From: Rhizobium etli 8C-3 | GTDB taxonomy: Bacteria; Pseudomonadota; Alphaproteobacteria; Rhizobiales; Rhizobiaceae | DNA length: 64,000 nt | Assembly: GCF_001908375.1 (NCBI RefSeq) | Contig: NZ_CP017242.1 | Location: forward strand, 248,001 to 312,000 | Direction: 5' to 3' | Shown: positions 35,991-44,210 of the stretch, piece after piece | Layout: each line of letters begins with the position of its first letter | Position numbering within the stretch: position 1 is the stretch's first letter | Notes under the pieces: model-generated | What the model was told of the DNA's origin: nothing | The model's database searches: none | What the model saw: only the letters and a program-made list of their open reading frames with translations | Position numbers and translations under genes: made by a program

Positions 35991-36158
35991 ATGAAAGAGA
36001 AAATTTCAATCACTAAAAATCTTAGGGATTTAAAAGACGACAAACAGGAAGCCGTAAGCCCTGAAGAATATTTCGAAGATCACTATGATTACGATGATAT
36101 TGCTCAAGAAGAGATGGAATTCGTCAAAACTCAATATCAAGAAATAATGAATAAATAA
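35991..36158 (+). CDS. virE1: VirE1 chaperone
   Basis: A 55-residue acidic, helical protein: starts MKEKISITKNLRDL, then SPEEYFEDHYDYDDIAQEE, then VKTQYQEIMNK. Its size, acidity and place 31 bases before virE2 match VirE1, the secretion chaperone that keeps VirE2 from aggregating and binding DNA in the bacterium. AAAGGACA lies upstream of the ATG. Base composition is markedly AT-rich compared with neighbours. Confidence 0.85.
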   Translation: MKEKISITKNLRDLKDDKQEAVSPEEYFEDHYDYDDIAQEEMEFVKTQYQEIMNK

Positions 36159-36189
36159 TGGATTTACACATTTAAAAGGATTCTATTCA

Positions 36190-37872
36190 ATGGATGCAAC
36201 AGACGAAATTGGCGAGCGATTTAAATCGATGGCTCTAGGCGGTACTGGGAGGGATGACCAGCCGGTTCAGATCAACGAAAGGCACATGAAAGTCTTCATC
36301 TCGATTCCCTCCGTCGATGGAGAAGACTATATCGGCCGGCGACCGAAAGACTTCGGCCCTGTGTCGAAGAACCAGGCGCGGAACCTGCAAATCGAGCTCC
36401 AGGATAAACATGGCAACCTGATTCCTGCGCCCCTGCTTGACCAGCATATCTGGAACGATGCCGGTACGGCTAAGCTGAGCGGTAAGGATGCAAGCAACGA
36501 GGCAAGGAAAATCCTCCGAGAGCAGAACGTTCCGGTCGATTTATGGCCCAAGAGGGTAGCGCAGGGGAAATTCTCGGACAGTGACGGAAAGGAGAAAAAT
36601 CGCTATCAATTGCGCGGGGAGGAACAGTTTCAGCTGATGCCCGATGGCACCAAGCGCCTGCAGAGCCATGCTTATGAGAACCAGATTGCGACCGGCGCCT
36701 TTAAGGGTGATGCTCAGGCAATCTACGACGATGGCGTCGTGTATCTCTGGCGAAAAAAGGGCGATGGAGTAACCATCGAGTCGCTCAAACGAGTTTACGC
36801 GGTGAGCGACGACGATGGGAATATCGTCGGCGTTCCGCGTATTGCAGTTACCGCAAGCACAAATGTCAGCCACTCCAGCGAGTTTATTGATCTGCATAAA
36901 GAAGAATGGGGCGTCGCAGACAAAAGATTGAAGGGACGAACGAGCGAATCCGTTAGTGACAGAATCCCGGAGGTTCTCGTCACGTTCAAAAACGGTCGAC
37001 AGTTCGACGCCGACCTCGTCCTTCAGCATATGCCAGGCTCTCTCGAAGCAGAAAAATTGCGAACGGGACCGGGACCGGATGAGACCTATAGGAACATTCC
37101 GATCAATGTCCGTAACGTTCATGGCAACAACTGGGATCCTATCGAAACGGTTCATGCGCAATATCCGACTTATCTGCAGGATATCGCACGCAACCACGGC
37201 ATGTATACCGGCTCCTGGGCCTCGCTGGAAGCGGGTGAGAAAGACCGGCTGCAGCTGACGAAGGCAGAGAACACGGCGCGTTTTGATCGCTATCGACACG
37301 AGCCGCCGGCGCGTGCCTGGTTCGCGGGGGCGATGGTACCCTTGGACGACCCGGCTCTGATCGACGCGACAAAGGACCTGACGCCGCAGGAACGCATGAA
37401 AGCCTATCCTCTGTCGTCAATCACCCTGACCGTTATTGGCAAACAGGGCGGCATCGGTGGATCACAGCGTGTTATGTCCTCTTATGGCGGCAAAGAGGCT
37501 ATGCCCGAGTCCGGCTTCGATGCCGTTCGGGCTTTCTATACCGGTGACCATACCAGGGCAACGCCTGCCCGGACGGAGACGTTCCACGCTCTCGCCATGC
37601 CGGGGCACATCCGGAATGCTGGCAGGGGAATCGAGAGCTTCAAAGCAGCTTTAGAGAATAATCGGCAGGCAACGCCCAGTCCGCGCGACAGACGAGGTTC
37701 GACGGCCGGCAGTATCGATATGGGGGACGCCGCCGACGTTTCGCCTGAGCAGGCGGGCATGATGAATTCATTTCCACTGCAACAAAATACACCCGCGCCA
37801 ACGCCCAACCCTCCACGAGTGTACGACAGCCGTGACACGGGCAGCCGCAATAGCGGCCACGATATATCCTGA
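36190..37872 (+). CDS. virE2: VirE2 single-stranded DNA-binding effector
   Basis: 560 residues (usual 533-556). It contains VirE2-type segments such as EDYIGRRPKDFGPVSKNQAR, PVDLWPKRVAQGKFSD, QLMPDGTKRLQSHAYENQ and TGSWASLEAGEKDRLQLTKA. VirE2 is exported separately and coats the T-strand in the host, helping uptake and nuclear entry. The C-terminus has the Arg-containing tail DSRDTGSRNSGHDIS expected for VirD4 recognition. Residues 470-530 are Ser/Pro-rich and variable. Confidence 0.95.
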   Translation: MDATDEIGERFKSMALGGTGRDDQPVQINERHMKVFISIPSVDGEDYIGRRPKDFGPVSKNQARNLQIELQDKHGNLIPAPLLDQHIWNDAGTAKLSGKDASNEARKILREQNVPVDLWPKRVAQGKFSDSDGKEKNRYQLRGEEQFQLMPDGTKRLQSHAYENQIATGAFKGDAQAIYDDGVVYLWRKKGDGVTIESLKRVYAVSDDDGNIVGVPRIAVTASTNVSHSSEFIDLHKEEWGVADKRLKGRTSESVSDRIPEVLVTFKNGRQFDADLVLQHMPGSLEAEKLRTGPGPDETYRNIPINVRNVHGNNWDPIETVHAQYPTYLQDIARNHGMYTGSWASLEAGEKDRLQLTKAENTARFDRYRHEPPARAWFAGAMVPLDDPALIDATKDLTPQERMKAYPLSSITLTVIGKQGGIGGSQRVMSSYGGKEAMPESGFDAVRAFYTGDHTRATPARTETFHALAMPGHIRNAGRGIESFKAALENNRQATPSPRDRRGSTAGSIDMGDAADVSPEQAGMMNSFPLQQNTPAPTPNPPRVYDSRDTGSRNSGHDIS

Positions 37873-37960
37873 AAACCGCTCGTTATTTGCAGCAAAGCCC
37901 GATGCGGTTCCTTTTCGTGCCGCCCGAGCCGCACCGTAAGAACACCAAAAAGGTCTCATC

Positions 37961-39487
37961 ATGCCCCTGAAAAAAACAGGTATGCGCGACAAGCCAATCA
38001 AGCCGTACTTTAGGAAGAAGGCGGCAAACCGTTATGAAGCTAGGCTTGCCATTGCCGCATTTCGGGAAACGCTGCGGGAGCGGGAGGTGTTGGATCATTA
38101 TCAACCTTCGGAGAAAAAGCAGAAGAGCTACGATGCGGAGATGAATATGTTCCGCAGCCTTTCCGAAAAGGAGCGAAAGGAAGAGCTTTTTAGCACCTTT
38201 TGGGGAAATCGGAAGCACTATGGTTCGGCAGTCGACCCGGACATGCTGGTTCGTGTAAAGAGACGGCCCAACGGACGGACCTACAAGGGTATCAAGTTAA
38301 CAACACCGACCGAACCTGGGGAAAAGCCGAGGTCCTATGTCGCACGCCTCACCAAACAGCGAGGCAATAGGCTTATTGTCCGGGAGTTCAACGAAAGCGG
38401 ACAGCTCGTCAAGAAAACGACGCAGCGCGGGTTACACTATCTCGATGTATGGCAAAGGGACACAAAAGGCCGGCTTATTCAAACCGAGTTCCGGTCTCCA
38501 TATGAAACGCGTACGCTTTCCGACGCCGACGAGCATGGCAAGCGGCGACTGGTCGTGCAGCGCGGAAAGAGGATGGATGTATTCGAGCGCGATGAAGAGA
38601 CCGGCGCCATGACGCAACTTGCCAGCACAGGACATCGCCTCCGCAGCGACATTCAGACGACCATGTCGCCTGACCGTAAGTCAGCGACCACAATCGTCAA
38701 GCCACATTTTGGCCGCCGTCTAAAAAAATATCAGTCCGAATTCGATAGCATGGGCGTGGAAGTTGCTCGCCAGAAGCTCGATGGCAAGGGCAGCGGGGCT
38801 TTGCAAGGCAGCCCGAGAATCTTCAGCGGATCCCAGTTGCCCGGGAAGGTCAAGATCCTTGGTGGTGGTCGTTATATGCGCATCGAGAGGCGGGGTTTCG
38901 GCAAGCCGAGGGTGGAAATAAGAGCGCTGACCGAGGAACAGCAGCAAAAGTGGCGCGAAAACCAGCAGCGGCGACAGCTTGAGGAAAAGCCGTTGCCCAA
39001 CCCTCCCGCGCTCGACGTAATCGGCCGTTCACAGGAAGGCGAAAAAAGCTTGCCATCGATGCCCAAAGTTCTGCCGAAAGCACCTGAACAAGGTAGAAGC
39101 CGTGGCGAACCGAAGATGGAACAACCGGATGTCAGCACCTTTCTGGCTTTGGCGGGGCAGTCGCCCGTAAGGCTCTTGTCACAGGAGAAGCCCGCTCCCA
39201 TCACAGATAAGGCGTCTAAGGCGTCCGGCGTCACGGGCTCAGGAACATCGACCACTGGTGGAACGATGCCGATCCAGAACTCACAGCCCTCGTCATTTTT
39301 ACCTCAACAAGGCAAAAGAACGATGAACGACTTGTTGGAGACAATAGGAATGCGGCCGGAGCCGGCTGCAACCATGCCGCCAGAGTCAGCACGCCTTCCG
39401 TCGCTTTTCAGTGGAGCTGGCGTCGCTGCTGCAAGGGATAGATTCCCTGGGCGGGAGGATGGGCGTCAACGTGACAGTCGCGGATAA
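37961..39487 (+). CDS. virE3: VirE3-like effector
   Basis: 508 residues directly after virE2 (88-base gap). Very basic N-terminal third (KPYFRKKAANRYEARLAIAA), beta-rich middle with repeated short strands (RLIVREFNESGQLVKK, RLIQTEFRSPYETR, RLVVQRGKRMDVFERD), then a disordered Pro-rich tail. The C-terminus RFPGREDGRQRDSRG is an Arg-rich export signal. VirE3 in Ti plasmids is an exported nuclear protein encoded at this place. Similarity is by position, basic character and repeats; GALLS- or VirD5-type effectors are alternatives. Confidence 0.65.
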   Translation: MPLKKTGMRDKPIKPYFRKKAANRYEARLAIAAFRETLREREVLDHYQPSEKKQKSYDAEMNMFRSLSEKERKEELFSTFWGNRKHYGSAVDPDMLVRVKRRPNGRTYKGIKLTTPTEPGEKPRSYVARLTKQRGNRLIVREFNESGQLVKKTTQRGLHYLDVWQRDTKGRLIQTEFRSPYETRTLSDADEHGKRRLVVQRGKRMDVFERDEETGAMTQLASTGHRLRSDIQTTMSPDRKSATTIVKPHFGRRLKKYQSEFDSMGVEVARQKLDGKGSGALQGSPRIFSGSQLPGKVKILGGGRYMRIERRGFGKPRVEIRALTEEQQQKWRENQQRRQLEEKPLPNPPALDVIGRSQEGEKSLPSMPKVLPKAPEQGRSRGEPKMEQPDVSTFLALAGQSPVRLLSQEKPAPITDKASKASGVTGSGTSTTGGTMPIQNSQPSSFLPQQGKRTMNDLLETIGMRPEPAATMPPESARLPSLFSGAGVAAARDRFPGREDGRQRDSRG

Positions 39488-39654
39488 TGGGCACGACGAT
39501 CTATACTTTACGGGCGCCGGTGAAGCTGGCGCCTTTTCTTTTTACGCGCCGCCGCTTTTCCCGGCGCCCGTCCGCCGGTAATTTCCTTTTGCGAATTTGT
39601 ATGGCGAGCCCAGCTAGCTGCCGCGCCGCAACCCGGAAGCGGGGAACGGGCTGC

Positions 39655-40130
39655 CGGTCATCTCCCGTCGCCAGCTTCGAGGGCTCCGGCAAGACAACCT
39701 ACGCGGTGCATCTTGCGCAGCACTTGGCCTTGTCCGGCCGCCGGATTCTCGCCATCGATCTCGATCCACTTCCACCGTCGTCGACGATTACGATATCCTG
39801 GTGATCGCCTGCCCACCGCAGCTTGGCTATCTCACCCCGTCGGCGCTCTGCGCTCCGAAGTCGGTGATCGTCACGGTGCATTCGCAGATGCTGGACATAG
39901 CCCCGAAGAACCAGTTTCCTGTTCGTGACGGCGGATCTTCTCTTGGTGGTACGCAATGCCGGCGGCACGCTGAATTTCGATTTGCTACGCTATCTAGTCA
40001 CTCGCTTCGAGCCGGCCGACGGGCCGCAGGCGCATATCGTCGGCTTCATGCGTTCGCTGTCGGCGAGCGCGTCCTGACCTCGCCGATGCTGAATCGACCG
40101 CGGTCTTCGATGCAGGCCTGCGCGGACGTG
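39655..40130 (+). pseudogene. Decayed repA (ParA-type partition ATPase)
   Basis: The translation shows GSGKTTYAVHLAQHLALSGR and ILAIDLDP (Walker A region), then after an internal deletion VIACPPQLGYLTPSALC and, in another frame, RNAGGTLNFDLLRYLVTRFE, all typical of plasmid RepA. Several frameshifts and a missing middle mean it is not functional. It belongs to an old repABC locus together with the repC remnant at 41.9 kb. Confidence 0.75.
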
Positions 40131-40145
40131 CAATTCGAGCGAGCG

Positions 40146-40601
40146 GTGTCGAGCTGGCGTGCCGCACGGCCATTGGAAACACCAACGTTCACCGGCGGGC
40201 TGCGCCTTACGGGAATGACCGCGCCGTTTGTTTACAATGGAGCGATGAACGGCAATGCCTTCCTGGCATATGTTGAACAGGTGTTGCTGCCGACCCTTCA
40301 GATCCGTGACGTTGTCGTCATGGATAATCTGCCCGCCCAGAAAACTGCGGGTGTGCGCGATGTCATAGAGCGCGCCGGCGCCAAGCTCATGTTTCTGCCG
40401 GCCTACAGTCTGGATTCTAATCCCATCGACGCATTCTCCAAATTGAAAGCCATGTTACGGCGCCGGTCAGAGCGGAAGATCGATACTTTATGCGACGCGG
40501 TCAGCGCCCTGATCAACCGATTCACGCCGGCAGATTGCGCAAACTTCAGGGCCGCAGGATATTACCCAGATTTAACAGGATCTGCTCTAGCAGGCCGTTG
40601 A
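40146..40601 (+). mobile_element. IS630-family transposase fragment
   Basis: Plus-strand frame reads TFTGGLRLTGMTAPFVYNGA, then VVVMDNLPAQKTAGVRDVIE (second DDE Asp) and LPAYSLDSNPIDAFSKLK (third acidic position; the usual NPIE is NPID here). The N-terminal half is missing. It is inserted in or beside the repA remnant. Confidence 0.75.
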
Positions 40602-40606
40602 AGAAG

Positions 40607-40951
40607 TTATTCGCGTTCGCAGACGAAGCCTGAATCGTCTCCGTTGTGGACGTAGAAGTGCCCAACAAGGCGTCCGGCGGAGCCGAGAGCAGCCCATCCG
40701 CGGCCACAGGCCGGGTCGCTCTCGTCGTGTCCCTCCCATGAGAACTCCGCACAGACTGATCCGTCACGTGCGCCGTAGCGGACATCGAGAAAGCCCTTGA
40801 GCGCGACGAAGGCGATTTCGCCGTCCGCCGTGCCTTGGAATGTCAGATGTGCCTCTTCGACGAGATCGAGGACCTCGCTGTCCCAGTTGTCCATCTCGAC
40901 GATGCGCCAACGACCGGCGAAGGCCTTGGCGAAGGGAGAAACTCTTGCCAT
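40607..40951 (-). CDS. Small hypothetical protein beside an IS5-type element
   Basis: 114 residues from the ATG at 40951: starts MARVSPFAKAFAGRWRIVEM, then DLVEEAHLTFQGTADGEIAF. It seems intact, a beta-rich soluble protein. The gene directly follows the transposase remnant on the same strand. No function assigned. Confidence 0.6.
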   Translation of the reverse strand: MARVSPFAKAFAGRWRIVEMDNWDSEVLDLVEEAHLTFQGTADGEIAFVALKGFLDVRYGARDGSVCAEFSWEGHDESDPACGRGWAALGSAGRLVGHFYVHNGDDSGFVCERE

Positions 40952-41800
40952 CAGCCTGTCTCCGTCATGAGCTTCGGCAGCCGCACAAGATTGTAGGCGG
41001 CGGCCGCGAAGGTGAAAGCCCATCCGATGCGGTCGCGCCCGCGGAACTTCGTCTTATCTTGCCCCGCGACGGTTTTGATCCAGCCAAATGCCTCCTCGAT
41101 GCGCTTGCGGATGCGCAAGCTGACCCGATAGCCGCAATGGCGTCGTCCGCCCGTCAATGGCCGAGCGGCGACCGTTAATGTTCTGCGCCACATGGGGCGT
41201 CACCTTCATCGACCGCAATCTTGGACGAAGTCCCTTGTGTCATAGGCCTTGTCGGCACCCAGGGTGATCGCTTGTGGCCGGTCGCAGAAGGGTTCGATCA
41301 TGTGAAGAGCTGCGATGCGTTTCGGGCATATCCGGTTGCCTCCGTCAGATAACCATTGACCAGAAGACCATGGAGGTTTTCCATCAACCCATGCCCATGA
41401 AGCACAGCTTAGCCTCCTTGTCTTTTCCCTTCCTATATAGCTTTGCATCCGGATCGGTCGTTGATGCATAGGTCTCATTGGAACGCTTTTCGCCATGGAA
41501 GTCTGCCTCCGCGTTGCGACCGCCGCCATCCGATGGCGGATTGTCCGAGCCGTCAGAAGTCGTTCAGAACGGATCGAATAGAAGGCTTGCAAAGCATGGT
41601 ACGAAGAAGCTTTTCAGGCGCGATCGACAGCCGTCCGATCGGTGAATAAAGCGCTGCAAAATCTCGTTCCAGTGGAGCGCTTCGTTCACGATCTGCCGGA
41701 TGGCCCGTAGAGGATGATCTTTTCGAACACGATCCTCTAGATCGACATAGCCGAAGAGTTCGCCTGTCCTCACATCGCCGCCGCGCATCCATCAGCTCCA
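40952..41800 (-). mobile_element. IS5-family insertion sequence, transposase broken into pieces
   Basis: Minus-strand pieces read GELFGYVDLEDRVRKDHPLR (N-terminus, near 41780-41680), SDGGNRICPKRIAALHMIEP and ITLGADKAYDTRDFV (middle), and RIRKRIEEAFGWIKTVAGQD with FTFAAAAYNLVRLPKLM (C-terminus, near 41120-40960). At least two frameshifts and a stop divide them. It splits the old rep locus. Confidence 0.8.
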
Positions 41801-41879
41801 AATCGCCATAAGTGAGTGAACCACGACCAGAGCCTATGCGCCAGGGCCTTTTTCAACAGCCTGCTAGTCGCGATAATTT

Positions 41880-42430
41880 TCCCGACGCCGCACCATCGAA
41901 CGCGTCAGCCGTAGCTTGCGGCAGATGATGCGCGCGCTGACCGACTCGCGCGCCGCTTACGGCCTTTCGACCGCGCCATAACCGCGCTGGAGGCGCTGGC
42001 GAGCTTCCATAGGAACCGGAACTCGACGGGCGGGCGGCGATCTCGTCTTTCCAACGCCGAGCTTTCGGTCCGCTCGCGCGGTATGTCGCCGACAACGCTC
42101 AGGCGTTATCTGGTGGTGTTGGTGGAGGCCGGCCTGATCCTGAGACGCGACAGCCCGAACGGCAAGCGCTTCTGCCTGCGCGACGATTGCGGCACGGTGC
42201 ATATGCCTTCGGCTTCTATCTCGCGCCGCTGGGGCGGCGGTCGGCGAGATCTTCGCCCGGCCGATACTATACGGGAGGAAGCGCGCGTCGTCGTGGCGCT
42301 GCGCATGGAGATCACCCTCTATCTGCGCGACACTTCCAAGACGATCGCAGCCCAACGGGGGTGGAGCTTTGTAGGCGCTCGCGGCGCGGCTAGCTCGTGC
42401 CTGTGGGTGAGTTGGAGAGGCCCATCTATC
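41880..42430 (+). pseudogene. Second, decayed repC copy
   Basis: SPTTLRRYLVVLVEAGLILR and RRDSPNGKRFCLRDDCG match the RepC winged-helix region also seen at about 6120-6240. Later pieces in shifted frames (ADTIREEARVVVALRMEITL, RDTSKTIAA) are RepC too. Multiple frameshifts make it inactive. It points to a fusion of two replicons or replacement of an older one. Confidence 0.8.
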
Positions 42431-42521
42431 CGTACTTTAGGGAGAAGAAGTGAGCGCCGATGTCTCTCATTTCGGGTTTCGGATTCAGAATTCGAATACG
42501 GAGTTTACTTCTGATTAAGCG

Positions 42522-42780
42522 CTAGGGAGTGCGATAGGAAAATCCCGGCAGGTAATTGCGCCCGAACGGAAAGGGGATCGATGTCAGCTCAGGGATTTCC
42601 TGAAGCGCTGCCCGCAGATTGCTGACGTTGCCCGCAGCGGGGTGCGGGACTGGCCTGACGTCATCGAGCGGCCGGCGGCTACCAGCGCGCTCATACTTAA
42701 AAAGCAAGCCGTGGCCAGTCTCCGTGCATCCGATGCTGAAGGCGCTGGGCACTGGCCATTCAACGGCGACGGCAGGATAT
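42522..42780 (-). CDS. Hypothetical fragment at the left flank of T-DNA-1
   Basis: A minus-strand frame reads AVEWPVPSAFSIGCTETGHG and SRRPLDDVRPVPHPAAGN and ends at 42522. Its 5' part runs into the border and hairpin, so it is probably the 3' end of a chromosomal-type gene cut by the T-DNA. No family recognised. Confidence 0.3.
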
Positions 42781-42794
42781 AGATGACTGTAGTC
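42770..42794 (+). other. Left border-like repeat of T-DNA-1
   Basis: GGCAGGATATA matches the left half of the 25-bp T-DNA border; the right half deviates (GTAGTC in place of GTAAAC). Its right part is also the left arm of the hairpin at 42777. It may be a border altered by a hairpin insertion. Confidence 0.6.
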
Positions 42795-42880
42795 ATCCAT
42801 TTGCTTGACTTCGCCAAGCTTACCTCGCTTCGCTCGGCTTGGCGAAGCCTGTGCGAATGGATGACTACAGTCATCTATAT
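42777..42880. repeat. Nested hairpin at T-DNA-1 left end
   Basis: Perfect 24-bp outer arms (42777-42800 and 42857-42880, core GACTGTAGTC) enclose a perfect 11-bp inner stem (CTTCGCCAAGC at 42809-42819 with GCTTGGCGAAG at 42837-42847). A relative with different but still perfectly paired arms lies at 53323-53443. Confidence 0.9.
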
Positions 42881-42956
42881 TGGTTCACGGCAAGGCTTGG
42901 CTTATATCGAGAACAGGGTCTATTCGTTGACATTGCAGCTAACTGGAAACACAAAC

Positions 42957-43454
42957 TTAAACGCAATCTACTTCAGGTAACCCCTCTTCCCGATATGCTC
43001 TCACTCCGTCATCAACGCTAATGTTTTCAGGCAGGCTCATCAGCAGCCGGATAAAATCGAAACCAGGGGTCCGCAGGCCGTTGTTATACATGTCGGTAAG
43101 GTAGTCGAACTGGGGAGGACAAGCGGGCGACCGGATAAGCTTCACAACTTTGGCCTCCTTGGCCCAGATCGCGTCCTTTGTTATTCTGCGAATGAACGCT
43201 GCCGTGTTTGTGATGCGTCGTCGGCAGATATAACGGTGCTGTCTGCGCTTTTTTCCTGCCGGCAGGTGTTCCTGAGGAGGTTTCAGTTTCGAAAGCTGGC
43301 CAAGGGCTTGCTCCTGCGCACGCAGCGCGATGTCGTGGACGACCCTCTCCGCGTCGCTGTCGTTGAAGTCGGTTTCCAAAATTGAGGGCCCGCACTGCAG
43401 ACAGAACAGCGAACGGTAGACGCTGCCGTCCTCCGCGAAGCCCCTACCGCACAT
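42957..43454 (-). CDS. T-DNA-1 gene A, unknown 165-residue protein with eukaryote-type promoter
   Basis: 165 residues. The ATG context is CACAATG. Upstream in minus sense lie TATATAAG about 80 bases before the start and a CT-rich leader with runs such as CCTCCCC. No Shine-Dalgarno sequence is seen. The protein begins MCGRGFAEDGSVYRSLFCLQ with a CLQC pair, then a basic stretch, AGKKRRQHRYICRRRI, that could bind nucleic acid or act as a nuclear signal, and a C-terminal half with FDFIRLLMSLPENISVDDGV. I recognise no family. The signals suggest expression in the recipient, not in the bacterium. Confidence 0.6.
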   Translation of the reverse strand: MCGRGFAEDGSVYRSLFCLQCGPSILETDFNDSDAERVVHDIALRAQEQALGQLSKLKPPQEHLPAGKKRRQHRYICRRRITNTAAFIRRITKDAIWAKEAKVVKLIRSPACPPQFDYLTDMYNNGLRTPGFDFIRLLMSLPENISVDDGVRAYREEGLPEVDCV

Positions 43455-43534
43455 TGTGAACCGGTATTTCGGGGGGTAATGCTATGGAAAGGTGTGGGAG
43501 GAAAAAGGGGAGGAATGTAAGGGATGAATGGCTG

Positions 43535-43542
43535 CTTATATA
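43535..43542 (-). promoter_or_regulatory. TATA box of T-DNA-1 gene A
   Basis: TATATAAG in minus sense, followed by a pyrimidine-rich leader and CACAATG about 80 bases downstream, an arrangement typical of fungal genes. Confidence 0.55.
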
Positions 43543-44210
43543 GACCTTTCGGGCCGTCGCCGGCGTCCGTGATGACGTGGCCTCTTGCGCTGCTGCCTGA
43601 AATGCCGCGCCGCCTGAAACGGTGGCTGATCCACCCGCCTGCATAAACGAGGCTTGGCTGGTCTTGGCGAGCACTTATGGCCTATGAAAGGTCACCGGAT
43701 AAGGGGCTGTGGGCGTTACGAGCGGCATGACGGTCATGAGAACAGGATGGTGGATCAGGCTGTCAGATAAAGTGCAGAACACCACAGCTGAGGATCCGCA
43801 TCGATCGACGACGTCCGGCGGTTTGCCGAAAACGCATGCTTCAGGCCCATCCCGAGCGATCCTTCCTGACGCGGAGGCTATCATGGCAGTGGAGGCCGGA
43901 ATGGCTGCCATCTTTTCACTGGTCACGGAAAGGCAAGGATATCGTCGGGAACAAGGTCTATTCGTTGACTACGCGGGCAAACGATTGTCCCGAACTAACA
44001 ATGGATTACAGCGCGATGTAACCGGTTTAAAGAGCGCGATCGAAATCAAAACGACAAAGGAAATCCTCCGCGTCCGCCACCTGTATCCCCTGTCTCGATC
44101 CAGTCGGTGCATTCAACACAGGTCTTCTTTAGAGAATGCGGCAAAACTAAACGATAGACAAAGCTCAGTTGCAATTCCTCCGCCAAGACAAGACTTTGAA
44201 CATAAAAAAA
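43543..44210. other. Non-coding region between the two T-DNA-1 genes
   Basis: About 670 bases holding the promoter of gene A and the 3' flank of gene B. Small frames here lack a coding look. The 15-mer GGTCTATTCGTTGAC (near 43948) recurs near 42907, where it follows gene A, within diverged longer matches, so the two genes may share a 3' element. Confidence 0.45.

Noticed and set aside
43929..43953. Possible extra border (GGCAAGGATATCGTCGG)
   Set aside because: An inserted base within GGCAGGATAT and no GTAAAC-like end; not a credible VirD2 site.
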